Source: Fischerella thermalis PCC 7521 (lineage in GTDB: Bacteria > Cyanobacteriota > Cyanobacteriia > Cyanobacteriales > Nostocaceae). Taken from it: a stretch of 64,000 nucleotides of DNA. Positions 26,598 through 37,268 of this stretch are shown piece after piece. The notes under the pieces are model-generated. The model did no database searches, was not told the origin of the DNA, and worked only from the letters and a program-made list of their open reading frames with translations. Position 1 is the stretch's first letter. Each line of letters opens with the position of its first letter. Made by a program: the position numbers and the translations under genes. The stretch spans positions 1 to 64,000 of the forward strand of contig NZ_AJLL01000068.1 in assembly GCF_000317225.1 (NCBI RefSeq). Direction: 5' to 3'.

Positions 26598-29501
26598 ATG
26601 GCAGCGAGTATAGAAAATTACGTGCAGACATACCAACAGGCTCTAACAGCCTACGCGCAACAAGACTACCAAGGAGCAGCCACCCTGATTGACGAGGTGG
26701 TGCAAAATCTACCCAATGACCCCAATACCCATTTGTTGCGTGGTCATGTCTACTATGTTTTACAGCAGTATGATGTGGCGAAAGCAGAATATCAAAAAGT
26801 ATTAGAATTAACTCAAGACCCAGAAATCACTGTTTTTGCCGAAAGTGGTCTGGATAACATCAATCAATATCAACAGGAATTAAATGCTTTTGTTGATGAG
26901 GATGATAACTCTCAGCAATCTTCACAAGAAGCTTCTATTTTTGCAGCAGCAAAACCAGCAGAACAAGAATTAGAAAAGTTAGAAATTTTAGGAGACTTAG
27001 ATAGTAATAGCTTTGACTTCAATGCGATCGCAAGTCACGAAGAATCACCAAAAGATATAGACAACCCATTTGGACTATCTACAGATAGTAGCTTTGATCC
27101 AGGTGTAGACTCCTGTGAAACTTTCTACGATAATCCTTTTGCCTCATCTCAAGCAGAAGCGGGGCCAACTTCACAAGCCAATATCTGGGAAGGAGCAGAG
27201 TTAGAATTACCTGCTTTTTTACAAGATGATCTTTCATCCTCTACGGAAAAAACAGAAATTAATGGCAATTTAGAAAGAAGTGATTCAAGTAATACTCACC
27301 AAAATTTAGAGAAAAATCAGCCAAACATTCGTGATCCAGATTTTGCCAAAATTACTTTAACACCTAATCATAGATTTAATAGTCAGGAAAATGATTCTGC
27401 TGAGCAAATCTCACAAAAATATAGTGACGATAGTTTACAGAACATCAACACAAGGAATTTTGACCAAGAAACTTTACTGGTAGAAGAAACAGGAACAGAT
27501 ATTGAAATCACAGAAATTAATAGTGTGGAATACAAAAGTAAAGAAAAATTTTCCTCAACAGCTTCTGTTAACAGCACTTTTACTATAGAAGACAAACAAC
27601 TAAACTCCAATTTCTCAACAAAGCAAAACCAGAACTTTGATGAGGACAGTTTTGATCTAGAGGCATTTGAATCAGCTTTTGGTTCCCAGTCATTCTCGGA
27701 AAACGAACATGAGAATACAAACGGTAAATTAAATGGCCAGGTTTCTCAAGGTAGCAACATTGAGTTTTTAGATGACTTTGATGAATTTGACGATCTGGGA
27801 AATATTCAAGCAGAATTTGATTTTGTGACTAATTCTGGTTTCGGTGACTCGCAACTAAATTCTGGCTCACTGACATCAAACAGCAGGAGTTTCAGTCAAG
27901 CCTTTGAAAATTCTGGGATTGCTGAAAAAAGGAAGGAAACTGCGGATAACTCCACACAAAGCGATCGCGATGATGAATTGTTTAGTATCACTGGTTCCCA
28001 AGAAGCAGTCCCAGTCTTTACCCAAACAGACGTTACTAACATCGAACCCCAAGTCAGCGTTGAACAAGGGATTCTCGCACCCCTAGAAAATGCCCCACTA
28101 GCCAAAAAGCAATGGATCGTTGCTGGCTGCGTGGGTGTAGTTTCCGCAGTGGTTGTAGCTGTAGTTAGTTTCGCTGCGACGACAGTTTCTCCACCCCAAC
28201 AACGGGAGTCTGTACGCAATACTGGTTGGGCAATGTCATTAGCAGCAGGGCTTGTCAGTTTTGCGACTACGGGTATCATGGGCAATCTCACTCTCAAGCA
28301 AATCCGTCGCACAACCAAAGATTTGCAAAACCAATTTGATGCCGTACGCAAAGGTAATCTCAGCGTCCAAGCTACCGTCTACTCAGAAGATGAGCTAGGA
28401 CAGTTAGCTGCTGGCTTCAATGAAATGACACGGGTAATATTTACAACTACTCACGAAGCCACACGTAAAGCCCAGGAACAGGAAGAAGCCAAAGAGAACT
28501 TGCAACGGCAAGTGATTCGTCTCTTGGACGACGTGGAAGGAGCCGCTAGGGGAGATTTGACTGTCCAAGCTGAGGTGACAGCCGATGTTTTAGGAGCAGT
28601 TGCTGATGCTTTTAACTTAACAATTCAAAACCTGCGGGATATCGTCCAACAGGTAAAAGTCGCCGCACGGGAAGTAACCAAAGGTGCAACTAACTCAGAA
28701 ACCTTTGCCAGAGCATTATCTAGCGATGCTTTACGCCAAGCCGAAGAGTTAGCAGTCACCCTCAATTCGGTACAAGTAATGACCGATTCTATCCAAAGGG
28801 TAGCAGAAGCAGCACGGGAAGCAGAAACAGTTGCCCGAGAAGCCAGCGCGATCGCTCTCAAAGGAGGGGAAGCGGTCGAAAATACCGTAGCGGGGATTTT
28901 AGAAATTCGGGAAACCGTCGCTGAAACCACCCGCAAAGTGAAGCGGCTAGCAGAATCATCCCAAGAAATTTCTAAAATTGTGGCGTTGATTTCGCAAATT
29001 GCTTCTAGAACCAACTTGCTAGCTCTCAACGCCAGTATTGAAGCAGCCAGAGCTGGAGAAGCGGGACGGGGTTTTGCGATCGTTGCAGATGAGGTACGCC
29101 AGCTAGCTGATAAATCTGCCAAGTCTCTGAAAGAAATTGAACAAATAGTCATGCAAATTCAGAGCGAAACAGGCTCAGTAATGACAGCGATGGAAGAAGG
29201 TACGCAGCAGGTAATTCAAGGTACAAAACTGGCAGAAGAAGCCAAGCGATCGCTAGAAAATATTATTCAAGTAGCAAATCGCATTGATATTCTCGTACGT
29301 TCCATCACTTCCGATACCGTCGAACAAACAGAAACTTCCCGCGCTGTCGCTCAAGTTATGCAATCTGTAGAACTCACAGCCCAAGAAACATCCCAGGAAG
29401 CACAACGGGTTTCCGGCGCACTGCAAAACTTGGTAGGCGTTTCCCGTGATTTAATCGCCTCCGTAGAAAGATTCCGAGTAGAAACAACTGAAACTAGATA
29501 A
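26598..29501 (+). CDS. hmpD: Methyl-accepting chemotaxis protein (HmpD/PilJ-like)
   Basis: A 967-residue chemoreceptor without a classic periplasmic sensor. Residues 5-90 look like TPR repeats; residues 95-495 are an acidic, Ser/Asn-rich, probably disordered region with many FDxxAF and NPF-like motifs; two adjoining membrane helices follow ([20 protein letters not shown] and [19 protein letters not shown]), separated by only about 25 residues, then two HAMP regions and the signalling hairpin with the canonical tip [20 protein letters not shown] and [17 protein letters not shown]. The start ATG at 26598 follows GGGAGG; an earlier in-frame start would overlap hmpC. Sensing is probably by the cytoplasmic N-terminal part or by partner proteins. 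Confidence 0.92.
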   Translation: MAASIENYVQTYQQALTAYAQQDYQGAATLIDEVVQNLPNDPNTHLLRGHVYYVLQQYDVAKAEYQKVLELTQDPEITVFAESGLDNINQYQQELNAFVDEDDNSQQSSQEASIFAAAKPAEQELEKLEILGDLDSNSFDFNAIASHEESPKDIDNPFGLSTDSSFDPGVDSCETFYDNPFASSQAEAGPTSQANIWEGAELELPAFLQDDLSSSTEKTEINGNLERSDSSNTHQNLEKNQPNIRDPDFAKITLTPNHRFNSQENDSAEQISQKYSDDSLQNINTRNFDQETLLVEETGTDIEITEINSVEYKSKEKFSSTASVNSTFTIEDKQLNSNFSTKQNQNFDEDSFDLEAFESAFGSQSFSENEHENTNGKLNGQVSQGSNIEFLDDFDEFDDLGNIQAEFDFVTNSGFGDSQLNSGSLTSNSRSFSQAFENSGIAEKRKETADNSTQSDRDDELFSITGSQEAVPVFTQTDVTNIEPQVSVEQGILAPLENAPLAKKQWIVAGCVGVVSAVVVAVVSFAATTVSPPQQRESVRNTGWAMSLAAGLVSFATTGIMGNLTLKQIRRTTKDLQNQFDAVRKGNLSVQATVYSEDELGQLAAGFNEMTRVIFTTTHEATRKAQEQEEAKENLQRQVIRLLDDVEGAARGDLTVQAEVTADVLGAVADAFNLTIQNLRDIVQQVKVAAREVTKGATNSETFARALSSDALRQAEELAVTLNSVQVMTDSIQRVAEAAREAETVAREASAIALKGGEAVENTVAGILEIRETVAETTRKVKRLAESSQEISKIVALISQIASRTNLLALNASIEAARAGEAGRGFAIVADEVRQLADKSAKSLKEIEQIVMQIQSETGSVMTAMEEGTQQVIQGTKLAEEAKRSLENIIQVANRIDILVRSITSDTVEQTETSRAVAQVMQSVELTAQETSQEAQRVSGALQNLVGVSRDLIASVERFRVETTETR

Positions 29502-29502
29502 A

Positions 29503-29610
29503 AAGGATGAAGTATGAAGTATGAAGTGTGAAGTATGAAGTGTTAATCATCCTTCATCATCCATCCTTAATATTCTATGTTTTTCATTCTTTATCCTTTA
29601 TCCTTCATCC
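29503..29610 (+). repeat. GAAGTAT/GAAGTGT tandem repeat and CATCCTT complement
   Basis: About six tandem GAAGTATGAAGTGTG-like heptamers followed by CATCCTTCATCATCCATCC, its rough complement, so the tract can fold back. It sits between hmpD and hmpE and occupies the place where a ribosome binding site for hmpE would be expected. Confidence 0.7.
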
Positions 29611-29616
29611 TTGACT

Positions 29617-32600
29617 ATGCTGCCAGAACAACAACAGCGCATTCTCGGTTACTTTATTGAAGAAGCAAAAGAACATCTGACCACAATCGAGCAGGGGTTG
29701 CTGAATCTGCAAAGTACGATTAAAGACCCAGAAATGCTCAATGAAGTCTTCCGGGCGGCTCACTCCATCAAAGGAGGAGCGGCGATGCTTGGTCTGAGCA
29801 GTATTCAGCGCACTGCTCACCGCTTAGAAGACTGTTTTAAAGTCTTAAAAGAGTACCCGGTGCAGGTTGATCAAAAACTGGAGTCTTTGTTTCTGGGTGT
29901 ATCTGATACCCTGAAAGCGCTGTTAGAAAATTTAACCGGGCCATTTGGTCTGACAGAAGAAACTGCCAGTCATATCATGTCAGAAGCAGAACCGGTGTTT
30001 GGGTGGCTAAACGAACATCTGGATTTGCTGGTCAAACAAGTAAATACAAAAGTAGCAACCGCAGATACCGAACGCTGGCAACAGCGCCAAAACCAGGTAT
30101 TGCAAAAACTTCGGGAAATGTTGCAGCTATTTAAGCAATCGGCAACACCCGAAACGCGACAGAGTTTGCAAGAGTGCTGTCGGCAATTAGTCGAACTTGG
30201 TGAACAATTAAATTGTGCGTCTTGGTGTAATTTGTGTCAAGCCGCAGGTCAAGCGATCGCTAATCAAGAAAATAGCTATTTGACATTAGCAAAAATCGTT
30301 ATTACAGATATCAAGCAAGCTTTAGAATTAGTCCTAACAGGTAGAGAAGCTGAAATTATTGTCAGTCAGCAACTAGGAGCATTAATTCCACCTCAAATAG
30401 AACTATTAGATATCACAACTGATTTGCAGGAAGAGGCTGACATAGAACCAGTTCCATCAACAGCAGCAGAGGAAACTGTATTCGCCACACCTGTTGAAAA
30501 TGCCAGTACTGAAGACAGTGACACATCAACTACAGATAATTTAACTGAGTTAACAACTTCATCAGAATCAATAGAAATTAAACAAGAAGATAGTATCAAA
30601 AGCCTATCAGAAGTTTCTGAACCACTGGGTATTAATATAGATAATTTAGTTGAATTTACAACACAATCAGAGTCATTAAAATTTGCCCAAAATAGTATCA
30701 GTAATCTGTTAGATTTATCTGAGCAAACTCAGGAAAACACAGATAATTTTGATGAATTTATTATCCAAAATCCAGCAGAAGATATAGAATTAGAAAATAA
30801 TATTACTAGTTTATCTGAACTATCAAATGCTTTTGAGACAGAGAATGAAGAAAACGAAGATTTAGATATTGAAAGTTTAGAAATTAATGGGCCAGAAGTG
30901 GGAATAGCAGAGTTGAATACTCTTGCCCAATTATTTGAAAGTGAAACTCCTGACTTTAATGAAACTTGGGATATTGAAGAAGAAATTATCGAACCAGATG
31001 CCGCAAATGATGAAATTGCAGCCCAGAGCAATGATAGCCAAACTGAAGATACTAGCAACGATTTAGCAGAATTATTATCTTTGGAAGGAAACACAAATAT
31101 TTATGATAGCCATACAAGTAACGCCAAAGAAGAATTAACTCTCGTACAACTGTTTGGCGATGAATTTTTAGAAGAAAATTTAGAATCAAATATAGATAGT
31201 TCAGCAAAGCCTACACTTAATGAAAATATTCAAAAGCAACAAAAAATATCTATAGTTCAACCAATTGGGATAGAATCATCTCAGACTTTGGACAATAAAC
31301 CTGAGGATTTCTTTGCAGAATCTGAAAATCAGGATTTAGTTGAAGAAGTTAGTTTAGAAATTACACAACCAACAGAAGAAAACTGGAATTTAGATAGTCT
31401 ATTTACTGAAACACAAGAAGATCATAGTCCGACTATTAGCATTGATGCACCAGGATTTGATGATTTATTTGATCACCTCAGCACTACAAAGGCAGAGTTT
31501 TCTCCAGCCACAGAAGATGTAGGTTTATGGACACAGATAGAGACAGAAAAAGTAGGGTTAGATTTAGAATTTTCTGGTGAACAAGACGCAGCCAAAGCTT
31601 TAGAAGAAATTTTGTTTGCAGCCGCAGCTGATGATATTTTTAGCGATCGTCAACAGCTAATACCAGAGTCTGTGACAGATTTTGAACTGCAAGATTTAGA
31701 TTTAGATTTTCCACAGGAATTAATTCTCTCAACAGATGCTAGCGATGATGATTTCTTTGCGGAATTAATGGCAAATGAATCTCAGAATTCATATCCTGTT
31801 GATAAAAAGTTGTCTCCTCAAGAAATTCGTAATATTTCGCAATCACCAGAAGCTCTAGAATTCACTCCGGAATTTACTAATTTTCCCGCAGAAATACAAG
31901 CTTTAGATTTACCTAATCTAAGTAATGAGCAAGAAAATGACTGGTTAGATGCAATCAACCTAGAAGAGGATAGCAACGAAAATCTGGAAGTTTTATTTAA
32001 TGATTTGCAAATTGATAGTATAGATAATCCTTTTGTCTTCCCACAACAAAATATAACGGAGGATGGATCATCTACAACAGATTCAGCAGATGTAAGCATT
32101 GTCAATATAAGTACATCTGCCGTATTACAGGCAGATTCAGAAATGAATTTGCTAAATAATTTGGTAGATGAAAATCAAGACACTATAGCAAAATCTAGTG
32201 AATCACTGTTAAATTTCCACCCCGAAGAAATTAACCAGAAAGATGGCCAAAATTATTCGCAACAGGGAATCACAGATTCTGAATTACTAGTACAAGCTCC
32301 CAGTATTGAGCATGAGGAAATAATTGCAGATTCTGGAGACACGGGGCAATCTCAAGAGGCATTTTTTGTTGCTAATTCAATTGAAGAAACAGAATTAGAA
32401 GTAGATGCTTTTGCAGAAGATGAATTTGCTGATTTGGATGATTTACTTAAACAAGAAATATCATCAAAGGCTGATACTTCCAAAATTCCAGATAGCGAAT
32501 TTGCTGCCTTAGAAGAAATGCTAGCTTGGGATCAAGATGAAAAAGTAGTACCTGAACAATCTACTCCAGTTTATTCTACAAAAGATAGCAGAAACCAAAC

Positions 32601-34632
32601 TTTATCCCCAGAGATTGAGAATGAATTTAAAGAATTAGAAGGGATGGTAGGGGGAGCAGTCACACCTAGTACAGTCAATTTATCGGGTGGACGCAACTCT
32701 GGTTGGAATGCTTCCAGATTTGAGCAATTAATGAAAGTACCTGTCAAACATCTGGATGATCTGAGTAATTTGGTTGGGGAGTTGGTAGTTAATCGCAATA
32801 CCCTAGAGCAGGATCAGGAACGTTTACGCCAGTCATTAGATAATTTACTGCATCAGGTACAACAACTTTCGGATGTGGGAGCAAGAATGCAGGAATTGTA
32901 TGAGCGATCGCTATTAGAAGCATCTTTGTTAGCTAGTCGCAAAAACAGCAATTTTAGTCATTCGGATACAGATAGGGGTTTTAGCGAACTAGAAATGGAT
33001 CGCTTCACACCTTTCCACACCCTGTCTCAAGAAATGATTGAACTGATCGTGCGGGTGCGGGAGTCTGCAAGTGATATTGATTTTGTCACCGAAGAAACCG
33101 AACGTGTCGCACGACAATTTCGCCAGGTAACAGGACAGCTGCAAGAAGGACTGACAAGAGCGCGAATGGAGCCTTTTTCCCAGGCTACCGATTTATTACC
33201 GCGAGGTGTGCGCGACAACTCTATCAAGTATGGTAAGCAAGTAGAGTTAGTTATTCAAGGTCGAGACACCTTGATTGACAAGATGATTTTAGAACACCTC
33301 AAAACACCCCTAACGCACTTGCTCAACAATGCGATCGCTCACGGAATTGAAACGCCAGAGGAACGCCAAGCAAAAGGCAAATCCGCTGTGGGAACCATCA
33401 CCGTTTGTGCTTTTCATCAAGGTAATCAAACTGTCATTTCCGTTAGTGATGACGGTGCTGGGATTAATTCAAATGGGGTGAAAGCAAAGGCGATCAAAGT
33501 CGGTTTAATCACTCCAAGCGAAGCCCAAACAATCTCCCGCGCTGATGTTTATGACCTATTGTTTCAACCAGGTTTTAGCACCAAAGACCAAGCTGATGAT
33601 TTAGCTGGTCGTGGTGTCGGCTTAGACGTAGTTCGGACAAAAATAAGTGAAATCCGAGGCGTAATTTCTGTTGATTCTGAGATTGACAAAGGTACTACCT
33701 TTACTATTCGGCTACCATTAACCCTCAGTATTTGCAAGGCTTTGTGCTGTGTTTCTGATAAAGCCAGAATTGCCTTTCCCATGGATGGCGTGGAAGATAC
33801 CCTAGATATACCCGTAAAAAATATTCAAGAGGGTGATGCAGGTGAAAAACTGATTCCTTGGCGGGATAGAACGCTGCCATTCAAACCTTTAAAAGAACTT
33901 TTAACTTTCAATCGTCAACTCAGCCGGGGTAATGTTTATGGCGGTAATCGAGACGATGATATGATTTCCGTAGTTGTAGTGCGCTCGGCAAATACCCTAG
34001 TCGCCTTACAGGTTGACCAAGTGCTGAGCGAACAAGAAATAGTGATTAAACAATTTGAAGGTCCCGCCCCCAAACCAATTGGCGTAGCTGGTGCTACCGT
34101 CTTGGGTGATGGTCGAATTATGCCGATTGCTGATGTCCTAGAAATTATCGATATCTTCCAAGGAAGAACTTCTAAACAAAATACAGTCAGCATTTTGAGT
34201 CAAAAAGCAGTTCCGCATCAGCCAGATACAACTGCAACTACTGTTGATCCAACAGTACTAATTGTCGATGACTCAATTACGGTTCGAGAGTTACTTTCTT
34301 TAACCTTTAATAAAGCGGGTTATCGAGTAGAACAGGCACGTGATGGACAAGAAGCTTGGGATAAACTTCGTTCCGGTTTACCTTGTGACCTCGTATTCTG
34401 TGACATTGAAATGCCGCGTTGCGATGGTCTAGAATTACTTTCTCGTATTCAAAAAGACCCAAGCCTCAATCATTTGCCGATTGCTATGCTCACCTCCCGA
34501 GGTGCAGACAAGCATCGACAGATGGCTATCAGCTTGGGAGCAAGTGGTTACTTCACCAAACCCTATCTGGAAGAAGCGCTACTAGAAGCAGCATCGCGGA
34601 TGCTTAAAGGTGAGAAACTAGTGGCTAGTTAG
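29617..34632 (+). CDS. hmpE: Hybrid CheA histidine kinase/response regulator (HmpE/PilL-like)
   Basis: A 1671-residue hybrid kinase that would phosphorylate the CheY- and PatA-type regulators. Order: one Hpt domain (phosphorylated His near residue 49 in AAHSIKGGAAMLG), a huge acidic low-complexity linker (about 230-1030), the dimerisation region (LMKVPVKHLDDLSNLVGELV, about 1037), the ATPase domain (HGIETPEERQAKG about 1243, DDGAGIN, GRGVGLDVV about 1330), a CheW-like domain (about 1370-1520) and a C-terminal receiver (VDDSITVRELLSL about 1550; phosphoacceptor in VFCDIEMP about 1594). The start chosen is the ATG at 29617; a TTG at 29611 is in frame. No Shine-Dalgarno is visible because repeats fill the upstream gap. 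The length is well above typical CheA (650-1100), owing to the linker. Confidence 0.92.
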   Translation: MLPEQQQRILGYFIEEAKEHLTTIEQGLLNLQSTIKDPEMLNEVFRAAHSIKGGAAMLGLSSIQRTAHRLEDCFKVLKEYPVQVDQKLESLFLGVSDTLKALLENLTGPFGLTEETASHIMSEAEPVFGWLNEHLDLLVKQVNTKVATADTERWQQRQNQVLQKLREMLQLFKQSATPETRQSLQECCRQLVELGEQLNCASWCNLCQAAGQAIANQENSYLTLAKIVITDIKQALELVLTGREAEIIVSQQLGALIPPQIELLDITTDLQEEADIEPVPSTAAEETVFATPVENASTEDSDTSTTDNLTELTTSSESIEIKQEDSIKSLSEVSEPLGINIDNLVEFTTQSESLKFAQNSISNLLDLSEQTQENTDNFDEFIIQNPAEDIELENNITSLSELSNAFETENEENEDLDIESLEINGPEVGIAELNTLAQLFESETPDFNETWDIEEEIIEPDAANDEIAAQSNDSQTEDTSNDLAELLSLEGNTNIYDSHTSNAKEELTLVQLFGDEFLEENLESNIDSSAKPTLNENIQKQQKISIVQPIGIESSQTLDNKPEDFFAESENQDLVEEVSLEITQPTEENWNLDSLFTETQEDHSPTISIDAPGFDDLFDHLSTTKAEFSPATEDVGLWTQIETEKVGLDLEFSGEQDAAKALEEILFAAAADDIFSDRQQLIPESVTDFELQDLDLDFPQELILSTDASDDDFFAELMANESQNSYPVDKKLSPQEIRNISQSPEALEFTPEFTNFPAEIQALDLPNLSNEQENDWLDAINLEEDSNENLEVLFNDLQIDSIDNPFVFPQQNITEDGSSTTDSADVSIVNISTSAVLQADSEMNLLNNLVDENQDTIAKSSESLLNFHPEEINQKDGQNYSQQGITDSELLVQAPSIEHEEIIADSGDTGQSQEAFFVANSIEETELEVDAFAEDEFADLDDLLKQEISSKADTSKIPDSEFAALEEMLAWDQDEKVVPEQSTPVYSTKDSRNQTLSPEIENEFKELEGMVGGAVTPSTVNLSGGRNSGWNASRFEQLMKVPVKHLDDLSNLVGELVVNRNTLEQDQERLRQSLDNLLHQVQQLSDVGARMQELYERSLLEASLLASRKNSNFSHSDTDRGFSELEMDRFTPFHTLSQEMIELIVRVRESASDIDFVTEETERVARQFRQVTGQLQEGLTRARMEPFSQATDLLPRGVRDNSIKYGKQVELVIQGRDTLIDKMILEHLKTPLTHLLNNAIAHGIETPEERQAKGKSAVGTITVCAFHQGNQTVISVSDDGAGINSNGVKAKAIKVGLITPSEAQTISRADVYDLLFQPGFSTKDQADDLAGRGVGLDVVRTKISEIRGVISVDSEIDKGTTFTIRLPLTLSICKALCCVSDKARIAFPMDGVEDTLDIPVKNIQEGDAGEKLIPWRDRTLPFKPLKELLTFNRQLSRGNVYGGNRDDDMISVVVVRSANTLVALQVDQVLSEQEIVIKQFEGPAPKPIGVAGATVLGDGRIMPIADVLEIIDIFQGRTSKQNTVSILSQKAVPHQPDTTATTVDPTVLIVDDSITVRELLSLTFNKAGYRVEQARDGQEAWDKLRSGLPCDLVFCDIEMPRCDGLELLSRIQKDPSLNHLPIAMLTSRGADKHRQMAISLGASGYFTKPYLEEALLEAASRMLKGEKLVAS

Positions 34633-34704
34633 CTTAAAAAAGTAGATATTTTTCTTCCTAGCGGTGGAAACTTGATTGCTGCATTGTCTAACACCAGTAT
34701 CCAA

Positions 34705-35119
34705 TCATTGCCTCGTCCTTTGGTTGGCGGTTGGACGCTGGAAAGATGTTACAGTCATGGCAATGAGGAAGAGATATCCTAAGATTGCCAAAGGTTCAAA
34801 TTTAGGGTAAGCACCAGTAAGTAACAAACCATAAACCAGTGCAAGCGATCGCATGATAAGTATGGGAAACCGCAAAAGATAATCCTAAATAACGACGATT
34901 TTGCAACAGCCATGCACTGATTGAATTAGACCAAATTCTGCGAAGTGCGGAAGCAACAAAAGCACAGAGAAATAAAATACATGATGTCCGAGCAGTTCCT
35001 CCTATTGTCATCCGCATCCCTTGCTCATCTATGCCATGCACAAGCCAGATGACAGCAACCATCGTACCAATTTCCAACGCAGACAAACCAACAATCCGCG
35101 ATCCTTGTATACTTTTCAT
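34705..35119 (-). pseudogene. Frameshifted ferric-reductase/YedZ-like membrane protein
   Basis: The first frame, from ATG 35119, gives 105 residues with three membrane helices (ALEIGTMVAVIWLVHG, SCILFLCAFVASALRR, RYLGLSFAVSHTYHAIACTG) and histidines as in YedZ/MsrQ-type haem-binding membrane proteins, then a premature stop at 34802. Shifting one base near the HIP1 site at about 34848 restores homologous-looking sequence: LALVYGLLLTGAYPKFEPL, then AILGYLFLIAMTVTSFQRPT, until a stop at 34705. Intact relatives are about 200 residues. The single frameshift plus loss of the last helix indicates a pseudogene. The family call is from topology and motif memory. Confidence 0.6.
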
Positions 35120-35248
35120 GCTTTGCTACTGCTTAAACAACATTGCTGATAGGTACAAAATTTAGCGATCGCTCTTAAGGTGCGTCTTACCTAAGCTTCC
35201 GAAAAATGTTCTGATTTTCCGAAAATCTTAGAGTTTGTCTCTATAATA

Positions 35249-35317
35249 CTTGGTGTCTTTGTGCCTTGGTGGTTCAAGATATTAAACCACAAAGTCACCA
35301 AGACACAAAGCTTTTTT
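35249..35317 (+). repeat. Imperfect inverted repeat with T run (dispersed cyanobacterial type)
   Basis: CTTGGTGTCTTTGTGCC... (35249-35274) is roughly complementary to AACCACAAAGTCACCAAG... (35285-35310), followed by CTTTTTT. It is a dispersed-type hairpin that could terminate on the + strand. The rest of 35120-35587 shows only short unlikely frames, including a 29-codon one at 35473. Confidence 0.6.
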
Positions 35318-35587
35318 GGAATTGAGTGTATATTCATTTTCTAACAATTATTTAGAAAAGTTCGGTTCTTTAATTTCAGGCCAACTATCAAAATTTCGTC
35401 TTATCCAATCCATCCCAACTTCGTTATTCAGCTTGATTTTTTGAGGAGTATGTTGATAAGCTGAGTTCAGAAATGGTTGAAAAATATATTCAAGAAGCAA
35501 TTAATTTAATTTTGGCAGGAGTGAGAGTTGAGATGGAAGATGAGGGAGTGCGGGGAGAATAATTTAATGACAATTGACTGTTGACCA

Positions 35588-36697
35588 ATGAGCAAAACCA
35601 TCGTTGTTAAAATCGGCACTTCTAGTCTGACTCAACCAGAAACTGGACAATTAGCAATTTCCACCATTGCAATCTTGGCGGAAACTCTGTCACATCTGCG
35701 GCGACAGGGACATCAGGTAATTTTGGTTTCTTCTGGTGCTGTGGGAGTGGGTTGTGCGCGCTTGGGTTTAACAGAAAGACCGAAAGCGATCGCCCTCAAA
35801 CAAGCAGTAGCAGCAGTTGGACAAGGGCGGTTGATCCGCGTCTATGATGATTTATTTACCACTCTGCAACAACCAATTGCTCAAGTATTACTGACTCGCA
35901 GTGACTTGGTAGAACGCAGCCGCTATCTTAATATTTATAACACTTTCAAGGAATTGCTGGAACTAGGTGTGATTCCTGTGGTGAACGAAAATGATACTGT
36001 AGCAGTGGAGGAACTAAAATTTGGTGACAATGACACTCTTTCGGCTTTAGTTGCTAGCTTAGTACATGCAGATTGGCTATTTTTGCTCACTGATGTAGAT
36101 CGACTTTATTCTGCCGATCCTCGTTTTGTACCTGATGCCCAACCAATTGCTTTAGTAAGTAGTATCAAAGAATTAGAAGAACTACAAGTGCAAACAGGTA
36201 CTCAAGGTTCCCAATGGGGTACAGGTGGCATGGTAACAAAAATTTCCGCAGCGCGAATTGCCACTGCTGCTGGTGTTCGTACCGTAATTACCGAAGGTAA
36301 GTGCCCTCAAAATATTGAAAAAATTTTACAAGGAGAGCCAATTGGGACTCATTTTGAACCCCATTTAGAACCAACATCCGCCCGTAAACGCTGGATCGCC
36401 TATGGTCTAGTTCCTTCTGGAAAATTGTATTTAGACGAAGGCGCTGTAGTCGCAATTTCCCAAGCTGGCAAATCTCTATTAGCTGCTGGTATTACTGCTT
36501 TAGCAGGTGAATTTGATGCTCAAGATGCTGTACTTTTGTGTGACTCTAAAGGTAATGAAATTGCAAGAGGAATTGTCAATTACAGCAAAGCAGAATTACA
36601 ACAGATTTGCGGGCGTCACTCCAGCGAAATTCCGGTCATTTTAGGATATGAAGGTGCAGAAACTGTAGTTCACCGGGATAATTTGGTTTTGACTTAG
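35588..36697 (+). CDS. proB: Glutamate 5-kinase ProB
   Basis: First step of proline synthesis: ATP-dependent phosphorylation of glutamate. The 369-residue protein has an amino-acid-kinase domain ([16 protein letters not shown] at residue 5; [18 protein letters not shown] near 46; [27 protein letters not shown] near 133-160; [14 protein letters not shown] near 167; [19 protein letters not shown] near 211) and a C-terminal PUA domain from about residue 275 ([20 protein letters not shown]). Full length, clean ATG. No proA next to it; in cyanobacteria the two genes are usually apart. Confidence 0.95.
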   Translation: MSKTIVVKIGTSSLTQPETGQLAISTIAILAETLSHLRRQGHQVILVSSGAVGVGCARLGLTERPKAIALKQAVAAVGQGRLIRVYDDLFTTLQQPIAQVLLTRSDLVERSRYLNIYNTFKELLELGVIPVVNENDTVAVEELKFGDNDTLSALVASLVHADWLFLLTDVDRLYSADPRFVPDAQPIALVSSIKELEELQVQTGTQGSQWGTGGMVTKISAARIATAAGVRTVITEGKCPQNIEKILQGEPIGTHFEPHLEPTSARKRWIAYGLVPSGKLYLDEGAVVAISQAGKSLLAAGITALAGEFDAQDAVLLCDSKGNEIARGIVNYSKAELQQICGRHSSEIPVILGYEGAETVVHRDNLVLT

Positions 36698-36767
36698 TAC
36701 CAATCTGGAACTCTGCTATCTGGTGTGCCAAATTTTGCGTACCTAAAAAGCATCATAGCTTTTTTAA

Positions 36768-36782
36768 ACTCTCCAGGAGAGT
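36768..36782. repeat. Short palindrome ACTCTCC-A-GGAGAGT
   Basis: A seven-base perfect dyad around one base, 71 bases after proB. Possibly the stem of a weak terminator; too short to name. Confidence 0.4.
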
Positions 36783-36790
36783 ATTAGGGG

Positions 36791-36849
36791 CGAAGCATTT
36801 GTGCAAATATTTATAGCTAAAATTATCATCTTTATACACAAATGCTTCG
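36791..36849. repeat. Dispersed inverted repeat (CGAAGCATTTGTG)
   Basis: CGAAGCATTTGTG (36791-36803) and its exact complement CACAAATGCTTCG (36837-36849) around a 33-base AT-rich loop. The shape and the flanking GGGG suggest a small non-autonomous mobile repeat. Confidence 0.65.
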
Positions 36850-36934
36850 TTGTCGGTCATTCGTTTTTCCCATTACCTATTACCAGCCTAAGCGATAGTC
36901 TAGGTATTCAAGCGAACATGATATTTAGATGTGC

Positions 36935-37120
36935 TTAACCTATGCAACTTTTATAATTAACACCACGATATTTAAGTTGAAAACATTGTTGACTTGTGGT
37001 ATTTTTAACTTGGTGAATGTTGTAAGGAATTCCTCGGTAATTGCCTTTTTGACTATTATATAATACTGGTAATTGAGTAGTCTGAGATTGATAACAAATG
37101 CCACGATAAGATAGATGCAT
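36935..37120 (-). CDS. DUF4278 domain small protein
   Basis: A 61-residue protein that begins MHLSYRGICYQ and ends with a second copy of the motif (LKYRGVNYKS). The (K/Q)LxYRGVxY start, the internal KGNYRGI and the C-terminal KYRGV(N/A)Y are the marks of DUF4278, a small cyanobacterial family of unknown function often present in several copies. It lies alone in the gap between proB and cinA, on the minus strand downstream of nothing. The translation is short but the repeated motif makes it convincing. Confidence 0.7.
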   Translation of the reverse strand: MHLSYRGICYQSQTTQLPVLYNSQKGNYRGIPYNIHQVKNTTSQQCFQLKYRGVNYKSCIG

Positions 37121-37232
37121 ATTTCCTCTAGAAATTAGCGAATTTTTGAATAGTTGCTATATAACTAATCAAGTTCTTCTGAGGCTTTTACGAAAAAATA
37201 TTTATGAATTTATGTAAACTAATAGAGGAGTT

Positions 37233-37266
37233 CAGTTATCAACTGGTAACTGTTAACTGATAACTG
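37233..37266. repeat. Inverted repeat just after cinA
   Basis: CAGTTATCA (37233-37241) and its exact complement TGATAACTG (37258-37266), three bases beyond the cinA stop. It may help end the cinA transcript, although no T run follows. Confidence 0.5.
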
Positions 37267-37268
37267 TC

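Noticed and set aside
29503-29610. CRISPR-like repeats
   Set aside because: Units are seven bases with no spacers; they are heptamer tandem repeats.
35473-35562. 29-codon frame before proB (MVEKYIQEAINLILAG start)
   Set aside because: Too short, no ribosome binding site; might be a toxin-antitoxin remnant but nothing supports it.
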